DNA from: Pseudomonas purpurea
GTDB lineage: Bacteria > Pseudomonadota > Gammaproteobacteria > Pseudomonadales > Pseudomonadaceae
Assembly (NCBI RefSeq): GCF_039908635.1
Contig: NZ_CP150918.1
Location: 496,001 to 560,000 of the forward strand
Direction: 5' to 3'
DNA length: 64,000 nt
In this document: piece after piece, positions 53,005-63,042 of the stretch
Position numbering within the stretch: the first letter of the stretch is position 1
Layout: each line of letters begins with the position of its first letter
The notes under the pieces: generated by a model
What the model was told of the DNA's origin: nothing
Databases searched by the model: none
Seen by the model: only the letters and a program-made list of their open reading frames with translations
Program-made: the position numbers and the translations under genes

Positions 53005-56000
53005 TTAGTCGAGTTTGGCCGCAGGCGGTTGCTTCGCCGATTTGATCTCGGTCGGTGCAACGATGGTTTTGGCTTCCGGCTCGATAGGCACCATTTTGTA
53101 TTCCTGGCCTTGGAGGTTCTTGAGGTAGACCTCCATCTGGCGGAACGAAATGTTGATGTGCTGTTTCTTGAACTCGCGGTTGATGAAGCGGTTGATCTCG
53201 TCGAGTACCGGGTTGCGGTCGCCGAGGTCACGCACGTGCACGCGCAGTTCATGGTCCAGGGTGCTTTCACCGAAATTCAGGAAGTACACCTGAGGCTCGG
53301 GTTCCTTGAGTACTCGCGGGTTATCGCGGGCGGCCTTGAGCAGCAATTCCTTGACCAGGTCCAGGTCCGAGCCGTAGTCGACGCCGAGCTTGAGGGTCAC
53401 GCGGGTGATGGTGTCGGTCAGCGACCAGTTGATCAGTTGCCCGGTGATGAACGTCTTGTTCGGGACAATGATGTCCTTGCGGTCGAAGTCGGTGATGGTG
53501 GTGGCGCGGATGCGGATCTTGCTGACCGTGCCCGACAGGTTGCCGATGGTGATGGTGTCGCCGATCCGCACCGGGCGCTCGAACAGGATCATGATCCCGG
53601 AGATGAAGTTGGCGAAGATCTCCTGCATGCCGAAACCCAGGCCGACGGAGAGCGCGGCTACCAGCCACTGCAACTTGTCCCAGCTCACGCCGAGGGTCGA
53701 CAGGGTGGAGACGAAACCGATACCGGCAATCACATAGGTCAGCAGGGTCGTGGTGGCGTAGGCGCTGCCCTGGGCCAGGTCGAGCTTGGACAGCACCAGC
53801 ACTTCCAGCAGCCCCGGCAGGTTGCGCGCCAGGGCAAACGTGATGCCGATGATGATCAGCGCGCCGAGCATGTCGCCGATGCTGATGGGCACCATGCTCA
53901 TGTTGATGCCGGTGCCGCTGGTGTATTCGTAGAGGGTGATGTTGTCCAGGTATGAGAACACCGTGATCAGGTCGGCCCAGACCCAGTACAGCGCAGCGAT
54001 GAAACCGCCGAGCAGCGCCAGGCGGATCAGGCGCAGGGACTGTTCGTTGACCTTCTCGATGTCCAGCGTGGGCTCTTCGACCACGGCCTCGCCGTCGCCG
54101 GCCTCTCGGGCGGCCTGGCGTTTGCTCAGGGCCCGTTGATACGCCAGGCGCCGTGCCGCCACGCTCAGGCCGCGAACGAAGGTGGCTTCGATCACCAGCC
54201 AGAACATCAGCAGGTACAGGGTGTTGATCAACCGGTCACTGAGTTTCAGCGCGGTGTAGAAGTAGCCGAAGCACACGGCGATGAACAACGCGATTGGCAG
54301 GGCGGTGAACAGGATGCCCACGGCCTTGCGAAACAGCGACGCATTGTTGTGGGTCGGGCTGTTGAGCAGCAATCGGCTGAGCAGCCAGGCCATCAAGGCG
54401 TAGCAGGTCAGGACGACGCCGATGCCGAGTACGTCATCGGCCAGCGCCGCCGGTTGCAACTCGGCAACGGCCACCACGGCCACCAACGCCAGCACCACCA
54501 GTCCGAGACGACGAATCCAGCCCTGGAGGAACTCGACTTGCGGCTTCTCCCAGCGGAAGTGCAGTTCGGCCACGCCGCCCGGCGCGAGGATCCGGTACGC
54601 GGTGTAGAACACCAGCCACGCCTGGGAGATTTGCAGCAACGCGGCGCCGAGGTTGGCGTTCTGCCCGCGTGCGTCGACTTGCAAGGCGTAGCCGCACAGC
54701 GCCAGGCCCAGGGAAACCGGCATCGCCAGCAAAATGTTGATCAGGATCGCCTGCGGCGTGTGCCACTGGCTGTCGCGCTTGAAGTGGCCGATGTCCTGGT
54801 GAACCTTGTTCAACCGCGCATACAGGTACTTACGGCGCCACAGCAGGAAACCGATCAGCAGGGCCAGGGGCAGGAACAGCAGCGGACGCTGGGTCAGGCC
54901 ATCGGTCAATTCGCTGAAGCTCGACGCCCACGGCAGGGTCGTGACCTGTTTCTCCAGTCGCTCCGGCACGGTGCGTGCCCACTCGAGGTCCAGCGGTTTG
55001 TTGCTGGGAATCCAGAACATCTGTTCGTCGAGGGTCGCGCGCAGGGTCTGGGCGGTGCTCAGCAGTTGTTTCTGATTGAGTTGCAGGGTGATGGATTCGT
55101 TGAGCAATGCGCTCAGTTCGCGGCTCAGGCGCTCCAGCAGGTCGCTGCGGGTGACGGCCAGGTCCAGCAGGGTGCGGCGCAGTTGCGGGGTGACCTGATC
55201 GGGCGGCTGGGTCGCCAGCAGGTTTTCGACGTAGGTGCCGGGGCTGCTGATCAGCTCCCGTTGTTGATTGACTTCAAACTGGTACAGGCGAATGTCGGCG
55301 ATCTGGTCGGCGAGGTCGCGGTCGACCCGCAGCCGTGGCAGGGACTGCTTCTGTTTGTAGAGAATCTTGGACAGCAGCAGGCTGCCTTTGAGCACGTTGA
55401 TCTGTTCGTCCAGCGCCGAGTCGCTTTGGGTCACGCTGTCGAGCTGTTGCTTGGTTTGCAGGTTCTGCTGGGTCAGTTCGTTGAGGCGGTCGGTGCTTTT
55501 GAGCAAGTAGTCGGACAGCTTCAGGTTGGCCGCGCTCTCGGTCGCCAGCAGGCTGCTGCTGCCGGCCTTTTGCGCCTCGATCGATTGCTGCGTCACGGTT
55601 TGCTGGGACTGGGCCAGGCGCTTCTGGTTGATCAGGGTTTGCAGGTCCTGGATCTCTTGCTCCATGCGCGCGGTTTTTTCCATCAGCAAATCATGCTGAC
55701 TGTTGCCCAGGTCTTGCAGTTGGCTGTTGCCGGCCAGTTCCTGGCGCCGCAGCGGGATCAGGGCGTTGAGTGCAGCCAGTTCGGCATTGAGTTGGCCACG
55801 CTGATCGGCGCTGAGGGTTTTGCCGTTGTCCTTGCCGAGCTTGAGGATGCCGTTGATTTGCTGGATGCGCGTCTGGCTGCTGCTGATTTCGGCCTGGGCG
55901 CGCTCTGGACGGGTCTGGGCAGTGATGATCAGACTGTTGGCGTCGGCCAGGCTTTTTTGCAGATCGCTTTGCTGGGTGGTGCGCTCGGTCAGCAGTTGCT

Positions 56001-56355
56001 CGAGTTGCGGGATCTGCAGGCTGGCGTAACGTTGCGCCACCGGGGCCGGTTTACTGGCCTTGAGGCGGGCCAGTTCGCGCTGGTTTTCGATGTTCTGCTT
56101 GGGGGCGTTAGCGAGCTGCTGCTTGAGGTCGCTCAGCCGCTGGTCGTAGTCGTTGCGGTTGGTCAGTTGGGTCAGCGTCTGCTGCAACACCAGTTGCAGG
56201 GCCTTTTGATCGGCCTCTGGCAGTTTGCGTTCGGCGATCTTGTCGAGGCTCTTCTGCACGGCGTCGCTGGACGGCGGTTCGGCCGCTTGCAGGGTGCCGA
56301 CGGAGAGACTCAGGCCCAGCAGGGCGATAGCGAAGTAGGTGCGCAGAGTTGGCAT
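53005..56355 (-). CDS. mscK: Mechanosensitive channel MscK (KefA)
   Basis: 1,116 residues, matching MscK/KefA. A signal peptide (MPTLRTYFAIALLGLSLSVG) is followed by a large periplasmic coiled-coil region (residues 30-470), about ten membrane segments (residues 480-900) and the MscS-type pore domain near 930-1010 (LGFGMQEIFANFISGIMILF, then RPVRIGDTITIGNLSGTVSK). The C-terminal alpha/beta cytoplasmic domain follows. It is a potassium-regulated channel that opens under osmotic downshock. The stop is 48 bases before selO. Confidence 0.95.
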   Translation of the reverse strand: MPTLRTYFAIALLGLSLSVGTLQAAEPPSSDAVQKSLDKIAERKLPEADQKALQLVLQQTLTQLTNRNDYDQRLSDLKQQLANAPKQNIENQRELARLKASKPAPVAQRYASLQIPQLEQLLTERTTQQSDLQKSLADANSLIITAQTRPERAQAEISSSQTRIQQINGILKLGKDNGKTLSADQRGQLNAELAALNALIPLRRQELAGNSQLQDLGNSQHDLLMEKTARMEQEIQDLQTLINQKRLAQSQQTVTQQSIEAQKAGSSSLLATESAANLKLSDYLLKSTDRLNELTQQNLQTKQQLDSVTQSDSALDEQINVLKGSLLLSKILYKQKQSLPRLRVDRDLADQIADIRLYQFEVNQQRELISSPGTYVENLLATQPPDQVTPQLRRTLLDLAVTRSDLLERLSRELSALLNESITLQLNQKQLLSTAQTLRATLDEQMFWIPSNKPLDLEWARTVPERLEKQVTTLPWASSFSELTDGLTQRPLLFLPLALLIGFLLWRRKYLYARLNKVHQDIGHFKRDSQWHTPQAILINILLAMPVSLGLALCGYALQVDARGQNANLGAALLQISQAWLVFYTAYRILAPGGVAELHFRWEKPQVEFLQGWIRRLGLVVLALVAVVAVAELQPAALADDVLGIGVVLTCYALMAWLLSRLLLNSPTHNNASLFRKAVGILFTALPIALFIAVCFGYFYTALKLSDRLINTLYLLMFWLVIEATFVRGLSVAARRLAYQRALSKRQAAREAGDGEAVVEEPTLDIEKVNEQSLRLIRLALLGGFIAALYWVWADLITVFSYLDNITLYEYTSGTGINMSMVPISIGDMLGALIIIGITFALARNLPGLLEVLVLSKLDLAQGSAYATTTLLTYVIAGIGFVSTLSTLGVSWDKLQWLVAALSVGLGFGMQEIFANFISGIMILFERPVRIGDTITIGNLSGTVSKIRIRATTITDFDRKDIIVPNKTFITGQLINWSLTDTITRVTLKLGVDYGSDLDLVKELLLKAARDNPRVLKEPEPQVYFLNFGESTLDHELRVHVRDLGDRNPVLDEINRFINREFKKQHINISFRQMEVYLKNLQGQEYKMVPIEPEAKTIVAPTEIKSAKQPPAAKLD

Positions 56356-56391
56356 AGAGACCGGTCAGTGCAAGGTGAAAAGAAAGGCAGT

Positions 56392-58134
56392 TTAGAGGAA
56401 CAAGCCGGGGCCCGGGCGACTTCCTTCGGGGAATCTGACGCCCACTTTACCGATCTTGTTCCCGTCCATGACGGCAACCGTCCAGATGGTGTTGTTCCAT
56501 TCCACCTGGTCACCGACCACGGGCGCGCCCCCAACCTTCTGGGCAATGAAGCGGCCCAGCGAGATGTCTGGATCGACCCCTTCGAGTTGCAGCCCGTACA
56601 GCGCTGAAACCGCGCCCAGCTGGGCGTCGCCTTCCAGAACGAAGTCGCCGAAGAAGCGCAGATCGAGGCCGCGTTGCGGTGCCTGGCTGAAGAGTTTTCC
56701 GAGGGCCGGGAGGTTGTGTTCGTGGCCGATAACGCAGAGTAAATCGTCCACTTCCAGCACCGTACTACCCGACGGATGGAGCAGTTGTTGGTCGCGAAAC
56801 AGGGCGGCGATGCGCGTGCCTTCGGGCATTTTCAGCTCGCGCAGGGCGGCGCCGATGCACCATTTTTCCGCGCCCAGGCGATAAACGAACAACTCCCACT
56901 CGCTGGTGACATGGACCTCCAGCGCCGAACGAGAGATGGGCGCAGGCTCCGGCGGCACCGTGACCTTCAACAGTTTGGCCACCCACGGCAGGCTCGTGCC
57001 CTGCACCAGCAGCGACACCAGCACGATGAAGAAGGCGAGGTTGAAATACAGCTGGGCATTGGGCAGCCCGGCCATCAGCGGGAACACCGCCAGAATGATC
57101 GGGACCGCGCCGCGCAGGCCGACCCAGGAGATAAAGGCTTTTTCGCGACCATGGAACGCCTTGAACGGCAGCAGGCCGACCATCACCGACAGCGGCCTGG
57201 CAAACAGGATCATCCACAGCGCCAGGCCCAGGGCGGGCAGGGCGATAGGCAGCAAGTCGTGTGGGGTAACCAGCAGCCCCAGCACCAGGAACATGCCGAT
57301 CTGTGCCAGCCAGGCCATGCCGTCGAGCATGTGCAGGATGCCGTGGCGGCTGCGCACCGGGCGGTTGCCGATCACCAGACCGCACAGGTACACCGCGAGG
57401 AAGCCACTGCCGTGCAAGGCGTTGGTCAGGGCGAACACGACCAGACCGCCGCTGACCACCAGAATCGGGTACAGGCCGTTGGCCAGGTTGATCCGGTTGA
57501 CCATTTGCAACATCAACCAGCCGCCACCCAGGCCAATGAGGCCGCCGATGCCAAACTCGCGAATCAGGTGCCCCAGCAGGCTCCAGTGCAGGCCGGTCTG
57601 GCCGCTGGCGAGCATGTCGATCAGGGTGACGGTGAGAAACACTGCCATCGGGTCGTTGCTGCCGGACTCGATTTCGAGGCTGGCGCTGACCCGTTCATTC
57701 AGGCCCTTGCCGCCCAGCAGCGAAAACACCGCCGCGGCGTCGGTGGAGCCCACGATGGCGCCGATCAACAGGCCCTGGATCAGGTTCAGGTCAAACAGCC
57801 ACGCGGCGGCCATGCCGGTCAGCCCGGTGGTGATCAGCACCCCGACGGTCGCCAGCGACAGCGCCGGCCACAAGGCCACGCGGAAACTCGAGACGCGGGT
57901 GCGCAGGCCGCCGTCGAGCAGGATCACCGCGAGGGCGAGGTTGCCGACCAGATAAGCCGTGGGGTAGTTATCGAAGATGATGCCGCCGCCGTCGACGCCG
58001 GCAGCCATGCCCACGGCCAGGATGATCACCAGAATCGGGATCCCGAGGCGGGACGAAAGTGAGCTCACCAGAATGCTCGCACCTACCAGCAACGCGCCGA
58101 TCAAGAACAGGCTGTTGATGGTCGTCGCATTCAA
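56392..58134 (-). CDS. nhaP2: Potassium/proton antiporter NhaP2-like (CvrA)
   Basis: About 580 residues from a TTG at 58134, which has GGAG ten bases upstream. The opening [20 protein letters not shown] is the conserved start of NhaP2, so the longer open frame (through a REP pair) is rejected. The membrane part has the CPA1 motifs ([37 protein letters not shown]) with the buried acidic pair. The C-terminal portion has TrkA_C and CorC-like domains ([28 protein letters not shown]-like end). The gene is not coupled to mscK, 36 bases downstream. Confidence 0.9.
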   Translation of the reverse strand: MNATTINSLFLIGALLVGASILVSSLSSRLGIPILVIILAVGMAAGVDGGGIIFDNYPTAYLVGNLALAVILLDGGLRTRVSSFRVALWPALSLATVGVLITTGLTGMAAAWLFDLNLIQGLLIGAIVGSTDAAAVFSLLGGKGLNERVSASLEIESGSNDPMAVFLTVTLIDMLASGQTGLHWSLLGHLIREFGIGGLIGLGGGWLMLQMVNRINLANGLYPILVVSGGLVVFALTNALHGSGFLAVYLCGLVIGNRPVRSRHGILHMLDGMAWLAQIGMFLVLGLLVTPHDLLPIALPALGLALWMILFARPLSVMVGLLPFKAFHGREKAFISWVGLRGAVPIILAVFPLMAGLPNAQLYFNLAFFIVLVSLLVQGTSLPWVAKLLKVTVPPEPAPISRSALEVHVTSEWELFVYRLGAEKWCIGAALRELKMPEGTRIAALFRDQQLLHPSGSTVLEVDDLLCVIGHEHNLPALGKLFSQAPQRGLDLRFFGDFVLEGDAQLGAVSALYGLQLEGVDPDISLGRFIAQKVGGAPVVGDQVEWNNTIWTVAVMDGNKIGKVGVRFPEGSRPGPGLFL

Positions 58135-58276
58135 AGGCAGTACTCCAGAAAGCTGAAAGGCGGGCGCAAACTGACCATGCAGTCTGCGTGCCAGCGATTC
58201 TAACCTGTTGAATTGTGATGCTGTCAAAAAGCTTTTTACTGCGATTATCCACACCCGTTGGGCTGGATGAGATCGC

Positions 58277-58410
58277 TGTGGCGAGGGAGCTTGCTCCCGC
58301 TGGGGCGCGTAGCGGCCCCAGAACCCAGCACTGCGGTGCGTCATGTGGAACGCATTCGCAGGGTTTACGGCTGCTGCGCACCCGAGCGGGAGCAAGCTCC
58401 CTCGCCACAG
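58277..58410. repeat. REP pair (BIME)
   Basis: GTGGCGAGGGAGCTTGCTCCC and its inverse GGGAGCAAGCTCCCTCGCCAC face each other over about 90 bases that contain the palindrome CTGGGGCGCGTAGCGGCCCCAG. The same units occur at 21265 and 25049. It lies between the nhaP2 and chemoreceptor genes. Confidence 0.9.
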
Positions 58411-58425
58411 GCTGTTCAGTGACCG

Positions 58426-60051
58426 TTACAGGCTGAACCGCCCAACCATGTTGTTCAGGTCCAGCGCCAGGCGCGACAGCTCGTTGGAGGCTGCGCTGGT
58501 CTGGTTGGCACCGGTGGCCGACTGCACAGACAGGTCGCGGATGTTCACCAGGTTGCGGTCGACTTCGCGGGCCACTTGCGCCTGTTCTTCGGCGGCGCTG
58601 GCGATCACCAGATTGCGCTCGTTGATTTCGACGATGGCGGTGTTGATGGTGTCCAGCGACATCCCGGCACCGCGAGCGATGTTCAGGGTCGACTCCGCGC
58701 GTTCGGTGCTGTTGCGCATCGAGTCCACGGCGTGTTCGGTACCGCTCTGGATGCTGCCGATCATGCGTTCGATTTCGCTGGTCGACTGCTGAGTGCGGTG
58801 AGCCAGTGCACGGACTTCGTCGGCGACGACCGCAAAACCACGACCGGCTTCACCAGCACGGGCGGCCTCGATGGCGGCGTTCAGGGCCAGCAGGTTGGTC
58901 TGGTCGGCCAGGCCGCGAATCACGTCCAGCACTTTGCCGATGTCACGAGACTCGTTGGCCAGGTTGCCGATCAGGGTCGCGGTGCTTTGCACGTCGCCGC
59001 TCATGCGTTCGATGGCGCTGACGGTTTCCTGTACCAGGTCACGGCCGTCACCGGCAGAGGTGGTGGCGTTCTTCGAGGCTTCGGACGTGCTGACCGCGTT
59101 GCGGGCGACTTCTTCCACGGCGCTGGTCATTTCGTTGACGGCGGTGGCGGCCTGCTCGATTTCGTTGTTTTGCTGGGTCAGGCCACGGGCGCTTTCGTCG
59201 GTGACGCTGTTCAGTTCTTCCGCGGCGGACGCCAGTTGCGTGGCGGAGCCGGAAATACGCTGCAGGGTGTCGCGCAGCTTTTCCTGCATTTTCGACATGG
59301 CCAGCAACAGGCGGCCAGCTTCGTCGGTGCCGTCAACGGTGATCGGCCGGGTCAGGTTGCCTTCGGCGATTTCTTCAGCCGCGTCCAGCGCCTTGGCAAT
59401 TGGCTGGGTGATGCTGTTGGTCAGCAACCAGGCGAACAGGAATGTCAGGCCGGTGGCGATCAAAAGCAGCGTTACCACCAGGTCGAAGGCCGAATCATAT
59501 TGATCGGCGGCTTTCTCGTTGATGGCAACCGCCTGGTCGTTGTTGATCTGCATCAGGCGGTTGAGGACCTCATTGAGCGCCTCGGAGTTGTTCAGCAAAT
59601 CGGTGTTGATCAGGTTGCGCAGGTCATCGACCTGGTTATTGCGCGACAGGCTCTTCATGCGGTCTTCAAGCTGACGGTACTGTCCAACCAGTTGCACGTA
59701 CTGATCGTAAGCAGCACGTTCTTGCGCGGTGGTGATGACCTTTTCATAGTCGGTCTGTGCGGCGCGAATCTGCTGATTGCGTTGCTCGAACAGTTCGAGG
59801 GTCTTTTGCTGCATGTCCGCTTCGCGGTTGAGCAGCAAGCGGTAGGACAGCACCCGCAGGCGCAGGGTCAACTGAGTGAACTCGTCCAGTGCCTTGATGC
59901 TCGGCACGCTGCTCTGGATGATGTTTTCACCGGCGCCGCGGATCTTGCTCATCTGGTTCAAGGCAAACACACCCAGAATCAGCATCAGGCTGCCGATCAA
60001 GGCAAAGCCGAGGAACGCCCGCGGTGCGATATTCATATTACGAAGGGACAT
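58426..60051 (-). CDS. Methyl-accepting chemotaxis protein, 4HB-type sensor
   Basis: 541 residues from the ATG at 60051. A first membrane segment ([21 protein letters not shown]), a helical ligand domain of about 150 residues ([23 protein letters not shown], four-helix bundle), a second segment ([22 protein letters not shown]), a HAMP domain ([21 protein letters not shown]) and a signalling domain with the conserved hairpin tip [20 protein letters not shown]. The ligand is unknown. The gene is divergent from the zapA operon by about 280 bases. Confidence 0.92.
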   Translation of the reverse strand: MSLRNMNIAPRAFLGFALIGSLMLILGVFALNQMSKIRGAGENIIQSSVPSIKALDEFTQLTLRLRVLSYRLLLNREADMQQKTLELFEQRNQQIRAAQTDYEKVITTAQERAAYDQYVQLVGQYRQLEDRMKSLSRNNQVDDLRNLINTDLLNNSEALNEVLNRLMQINNDQAVAINEKAADQYDSAFDLVVTLLLIATGLTFLFAWLLTNSITQPIAKALDAAEEIAEGNLTRPITVDGTDEAGRLLLAMSKMQEKLRDTLQRISGSATQLASAAEELNSVTDESARGLTQQNNEIEQAATAVNEMTSAVEEVARNAVSTSEASKNATTSAGDGRDLVQETVSAIERMSGDVQSTATLIGNLANESRDIGKVLDVIRGLADQTNLLALNAAIEAARAGEAGRGFAVVADEVRALAHRTQQSTSEIERMIGSIQSGTEHAVDSMRNSTERAESTLNIARGAGMSLDTINTAIVEINERNLVIASAAEEQAQVAREVDRNLVNIRDLSVQSATGANQTSAASNELSRLALDLNNMVGRFSL

Positions 60052-60329
60052 GGTGTCTACCTGGGAGAAGAGCGCGATCCGTGCGACTGTGAGACTGGTT
60101 ATCTTTGACTTATCGGTCATACGACTAAAGTCTTGAGGCGCTGCGCGCTTTTGTCGCAGATTTATTACGGCGACAAGGTGTGAGGAACCAGAGCGCCGAA
60201 TCGCAGTCTTTAAAGCTCGCAAGCAAGGTCGCCGCCAGGAAAATCAAGGCTCTGAGCCCGAATAACCCTGGCGCCAGTGGTGACTTTTCTTTATCGTACG
60301 CGCCCTTTGAAAATGCTCGGAAAATCAAA

Positions 60330-60560
60330 ATGTTGGAAACATCCCTAAGCCAATTGGAACAGCTGGTCAGCGACCTGGTGCAACAGAACCAGGAACTGCT
60401 CGGTACGAACGCCACCCTGAGCGCAGAACTGGCCCAGGCCAAGGATGAAAACGAAAGCCTGCAACTGAGCCTGATGGAACAGGAAGAAAAGCAGGGTGCA
60501 ACCGCCGCACGTATCCAGGCGTTGGTTGAGCGCGTGAGCGCAGGGCCAGTGAACGCATGA
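60330..60560 (+). CDS. Small coiled-coil protein upstream of zapA (TIGR02449-like)
   Basis: 76 residues from the ATG at 60330. It opens MLETSLSQLEQLVSDLVQQN and is a continuous helix with heptad repeats, as in the TIGR02449/ZapB-like proteins that precede zapA in pseudomonads. An in-frame ATG at 60180 is not followed by conserved sequence. It overlaps zapA by ATGA and probably acts at division with it. Confidence 0.8.
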   Translation: MLETSLSQLEQLVSDLVQQNQELLGTNATLSAELAQAKDENESLQLSLMEQEEKQGATAARIQALVERVSAGPVNA

Positions 60561-60859
60561 GACACGGCGCCGAAGGGGTAAAAGTCGTTTCCATTCTCGG
60601 AGAAGACTATTCGATCAAGGCGCCGGCCGGGGAAGAGCAGACCCTGCTGGACGCCGCATTAATGTTGAAAGCCGTTCTGGCTGACACCAAAAAGAAATAC
60701 CCGACGCTGATTGGCGACAAACTGCTGGTGCTGACGGCGATGAACCTGTGTTCGCAGCAGCTCGAAATGCAGAAACGCCACACTCAGGAACTCGACCGTT
60801 ACCAAGAGCAAGTCAGCGCCACGGTTGAAGTGATTTCCAAGACCATCAATCAGGTCTGA
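60557..60859 (+). CDS. zapA: Cell division protein ZapA
   Basis: 100 residues. ZapA binds FtsZ and bundles protofilaments at the Z ring. The N-terminal domain KVVSILGEDYSIKAPAGEEQ, LLDAALMLKAVLADTKKKY and the C-terminal coiled coil (CSQQLEMQKRHTQELDRYQE) fit the family. The start overlaps the preceding small gene. I looked for 6S RNA, often placed after zapA, in the next 100 bases and saw none; a chemoreceptor gene follows. Confidence 0.93.
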   Translation: MRHGAEGVKVVSILGEDYSIKAPAGEEQTLLDAALMLKAVLADTKKKYPTLIGDKLLVLTAMNLCSQQLEMQKRHTQELDRYQEQVSATVEVISKTINQV

Positions 60860-60958
60860 TGGTGTTGCGCACAACCAAAGAATAGATTGTCGAATAAGTT
60901 GTATACAATCGGCATGGCTGTTGCAGTAGTTCAGCCTCTTATTCTTTGGGGGTGCTCC

Positions 60959-62896
60959 ATGCAGTTCTGGCGACGCAGTATTCAATGGCAGCTGATCCTG
61001 AGCATGGGCACCGCCCTGCTGGTCAGTATTCTGATCGTGGTTGGCATTTACACCCTGGTGGTCAACCGCCTCGCCCAGCGCTATCTGGTCGAGCAAGCCT
61101 TGCCGTCGAGCGTCGAAGCGATGCGCAACGACATCGAACGGATTCTGGTTCAGCCGCTCACCGCCGCCAAAGACATTGCCAGCAACAGCATGGTGCGCGA
61201 GTGGTTGGCCGGGGGCGAAAACAGTGCCCAGGCCAACAGCTTCGTCAGTTACCTGGAAAGCATTCGCGCCGAACACAAAGCCTTTACCGCGCTGATTGCA
61301 GGTGCCGAGTCGAGCCACTACTACACCGAAAAAGGCCTGGATCGGACCCTCAGTCGATCCACCCCGGCCGACGCCTGGTTCTACCGTTTCCTGGACAGCG
61401 ACCAGCCGCGCACCCTCAATATCGACAATGACACCGCCACCGGCGAGTTGGCTCTGTTTATCGACCTCAAGGTCCAGCAGGCCGGCAACGTCGTGGGCGT
61501 TGCCGGGCTTGGGCTGAGCCTGAAAGAGCTGTCGGAGCTGATTCACAACTTCAGCTTTGGTGAGCGCGGCAAGGTCTATCTCGTGCGTTCCGACGGTTTG
61601 ATCCAGGTGCATCCCGAAGCGCCGTTCAGTGGCAAGCAACAGTTGGCCGAGCAGATCAGCGCGCCCGCCGCACTTGCCGTCATGGGGCATCAGGGTTTGA
61701 CCAGCAGCAGCTTCCAGCGTGACGGCGAAGAGTTCCTGGCGTTGAGCTTGCCGTTGCGCGATCTGGGCTGGACCCTGGTGGCCGAAGTGCCGCAGTCGCA
61801 GATCTACGCCGAGGCGAGAAAAGCCATGTGGCTGACCAGTGGCATCGGCCTGGCGGTGGCGCTGGTTTGCCTGTTGCTGGTCGTGCTGCTGGCCCGTGGG
61901 CTGGTGCGGCCGATCCGTCAGGTAACAGCGGCACTGGTAGCGATTGGTAGCGGTAGTGGCGATTTGACCCACAGGTTGGATTCCAGTCGCGCCGATGAGC
62001 TGGGCGACCTGGCCCGCGGCTTCAATCGCTTCCTGGAAAATCAGCACAGCATGATAGGTGACGTGCTGGCCACCAGCGAGCGATTGCGCACAGCCGTTGG
62101 CCAGGTGACGCAGGTGGTGGAAAACACCGCCGAGCGTTCCGGTCGTCAGCAGGAAATGACCGACATGGTCGCCACCGCCGTGCACGAGATGGGCCTGACC
62201 GTTCAGGACATCGCCCGGAACGCCGGTAACGCCGCACTCGCCTCGCAGACTGCCCGCGATGAAGCGATGCAGGCCCGTGAAGTGGTCGGCGGCTCGATCC
62301 GGCATATTGAAAGCATGTCCGACGAAATCGGCATCGCCGCGGGCGCGGTGGGTGAACTGGCGACACAAGTGGCGTCCATCGATCAGGTGTTGGCGGTGAT
62401 TCGCGGGATCTCCGAGCAGACCAATTTGCTGGCCCTGAACGCGGCGATTGAAGCGGCGCGGGCAGGTGACATGGGCCGAGGCTTTGCGGTGGTTGCCGAT
62501 GAAGTGCGGACGTTGGCGCGGCGCACCCAGTCCTCCACTGACGAAATCCAGCAGATGATCGGCAGCCTCAAGCAGGGCGCGGAAAATGCCGTGTCATCAA
62601 TGCATTCGGGGCAAGCGGCGACGGGGACAGGTGTTGAGTCGAGCCAGCGCACCGGCGCGTCGTTGACGGCGATTACCGGGCAGGTCGAGCGCATCAGCGA
62701 TATGAACCATCAAGTGGCGACGGCGACGGAAGAGCAGTCGGCAGTGACCGAAGAAATCAACCGCAACGTGCAAGGGATTTCCGACCTGGCGCGAGCCACG
62801 GCGGGGGAGGTCAGGGCTTGCCGTGAAGACTGTCAGATGTTGCAACGCCTGGCCGATGATCTGGCGCGGCAGATGGGCGGGTTCAAGCTGAGCTGA
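60959..62896 (+). CDS. Methyl-accepting chemotaxis protein, dCACHE-type sensor
   Basis: 645 residues from the ATG at 60959. The membrane segments are [20 protein letters not shown] and [20 protein letters not shown], and the periplasmic domain of about 260 residues between them has CACHE-like strands ([34 protein letters not shown]). HAMP follows ([20 protein letters not shown]) and then the signalling domain with [20 protein letters not shown]. The likely ligands, small organic acids or amino acids, are a family inference. REP elements lie downstream. Confidence 0.92.
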   Translation: MQFWRRSIQWQLILSMGTALLVSILIVVGIYTLVVNRLAQRYLVEQALPSSVEAMRNDIERILVQPLTAAKDIASNSMVREWLAGGENSAQANSFVSYLESIRAEHKAFTALIAGAESSHYYTEKGLDRTLSRSTPADAWFYRFLDSDQPRTLNIDNDTATGELALFIDLKVQQAGNVVGVAGLGLSLKELSELIHNFSFGERGKVYLVRSDGLIQVHPEAPFSGKQQLAEQISAPAALAVMGHQGLTSSSFQRDGEEFLALSLPLRDLGWTLVAEVPQSQIYAEARKAMWLTSGIGLAVALVCLLLVVLLARGLVRPIRQVTAALVAIGSGSGDLTHRLDSSRADELGDLARGFNRFLENQHSMIGDVLATSERLRTAVGQVTQVVENTAERSGRQQEMTDMVATAVHEMGLTVQDIARNAGNAALASQTARDEAMQAREVVGGSIRHIESMSDEIGIAAGAVGELATQVASIDQVLAVIRGISEQTNLLALNAAIEAARAGDMGRGFAVVADEVRTLARRTQSSTDEIQQMIGSLKQGAENAVSSMHSGQAATGTGVESSQRTGASLTAITGQVERISDMNHQVATATEEQSAVTEEINRNVQGISDLARATAGEVRACREDCQMLQRLADDLARQMGGFKLS

Positions 62897-62921
62897 ATAA
62901 GGTGGTGACTGGACTGACGCC

Positions 62922-63013
62922 ATCGCGGGCAAGCCTGCTCCCACAGGGTTTGGGTGTTGAACACAGGATTTGTGATCAATAGGGATTCCTGTGGGAGCGG
63001 GCTTGCCCGCGAT
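62922..63013. repeat. REP pair
   Basis: ATCGCGGGCAAGCCTGCTCCCACAGGG and CCTGTGGGAGCGGGCTTGCCCGCGAT are inverted with respect to each other, about 40 bases apart. They are the other common Pseudomonas REP type (GCGGGCAAGC). They separate the chemoreceptor gene and the convergent dehydrogenase gene, and may terminate transcription from both. Confidence 0.9.
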
Positions 63014-63042
63014 TGGATTTCAGCAACAAAACAGGTTTTGGA

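Noticed and set aside
60860..60958. 6S RNA downstream of zapA
   Set aside because: The gap before the chemoreceptor start is only about 100 bases and shows no 6S-like hairpin. The gene is probably elsewhere.
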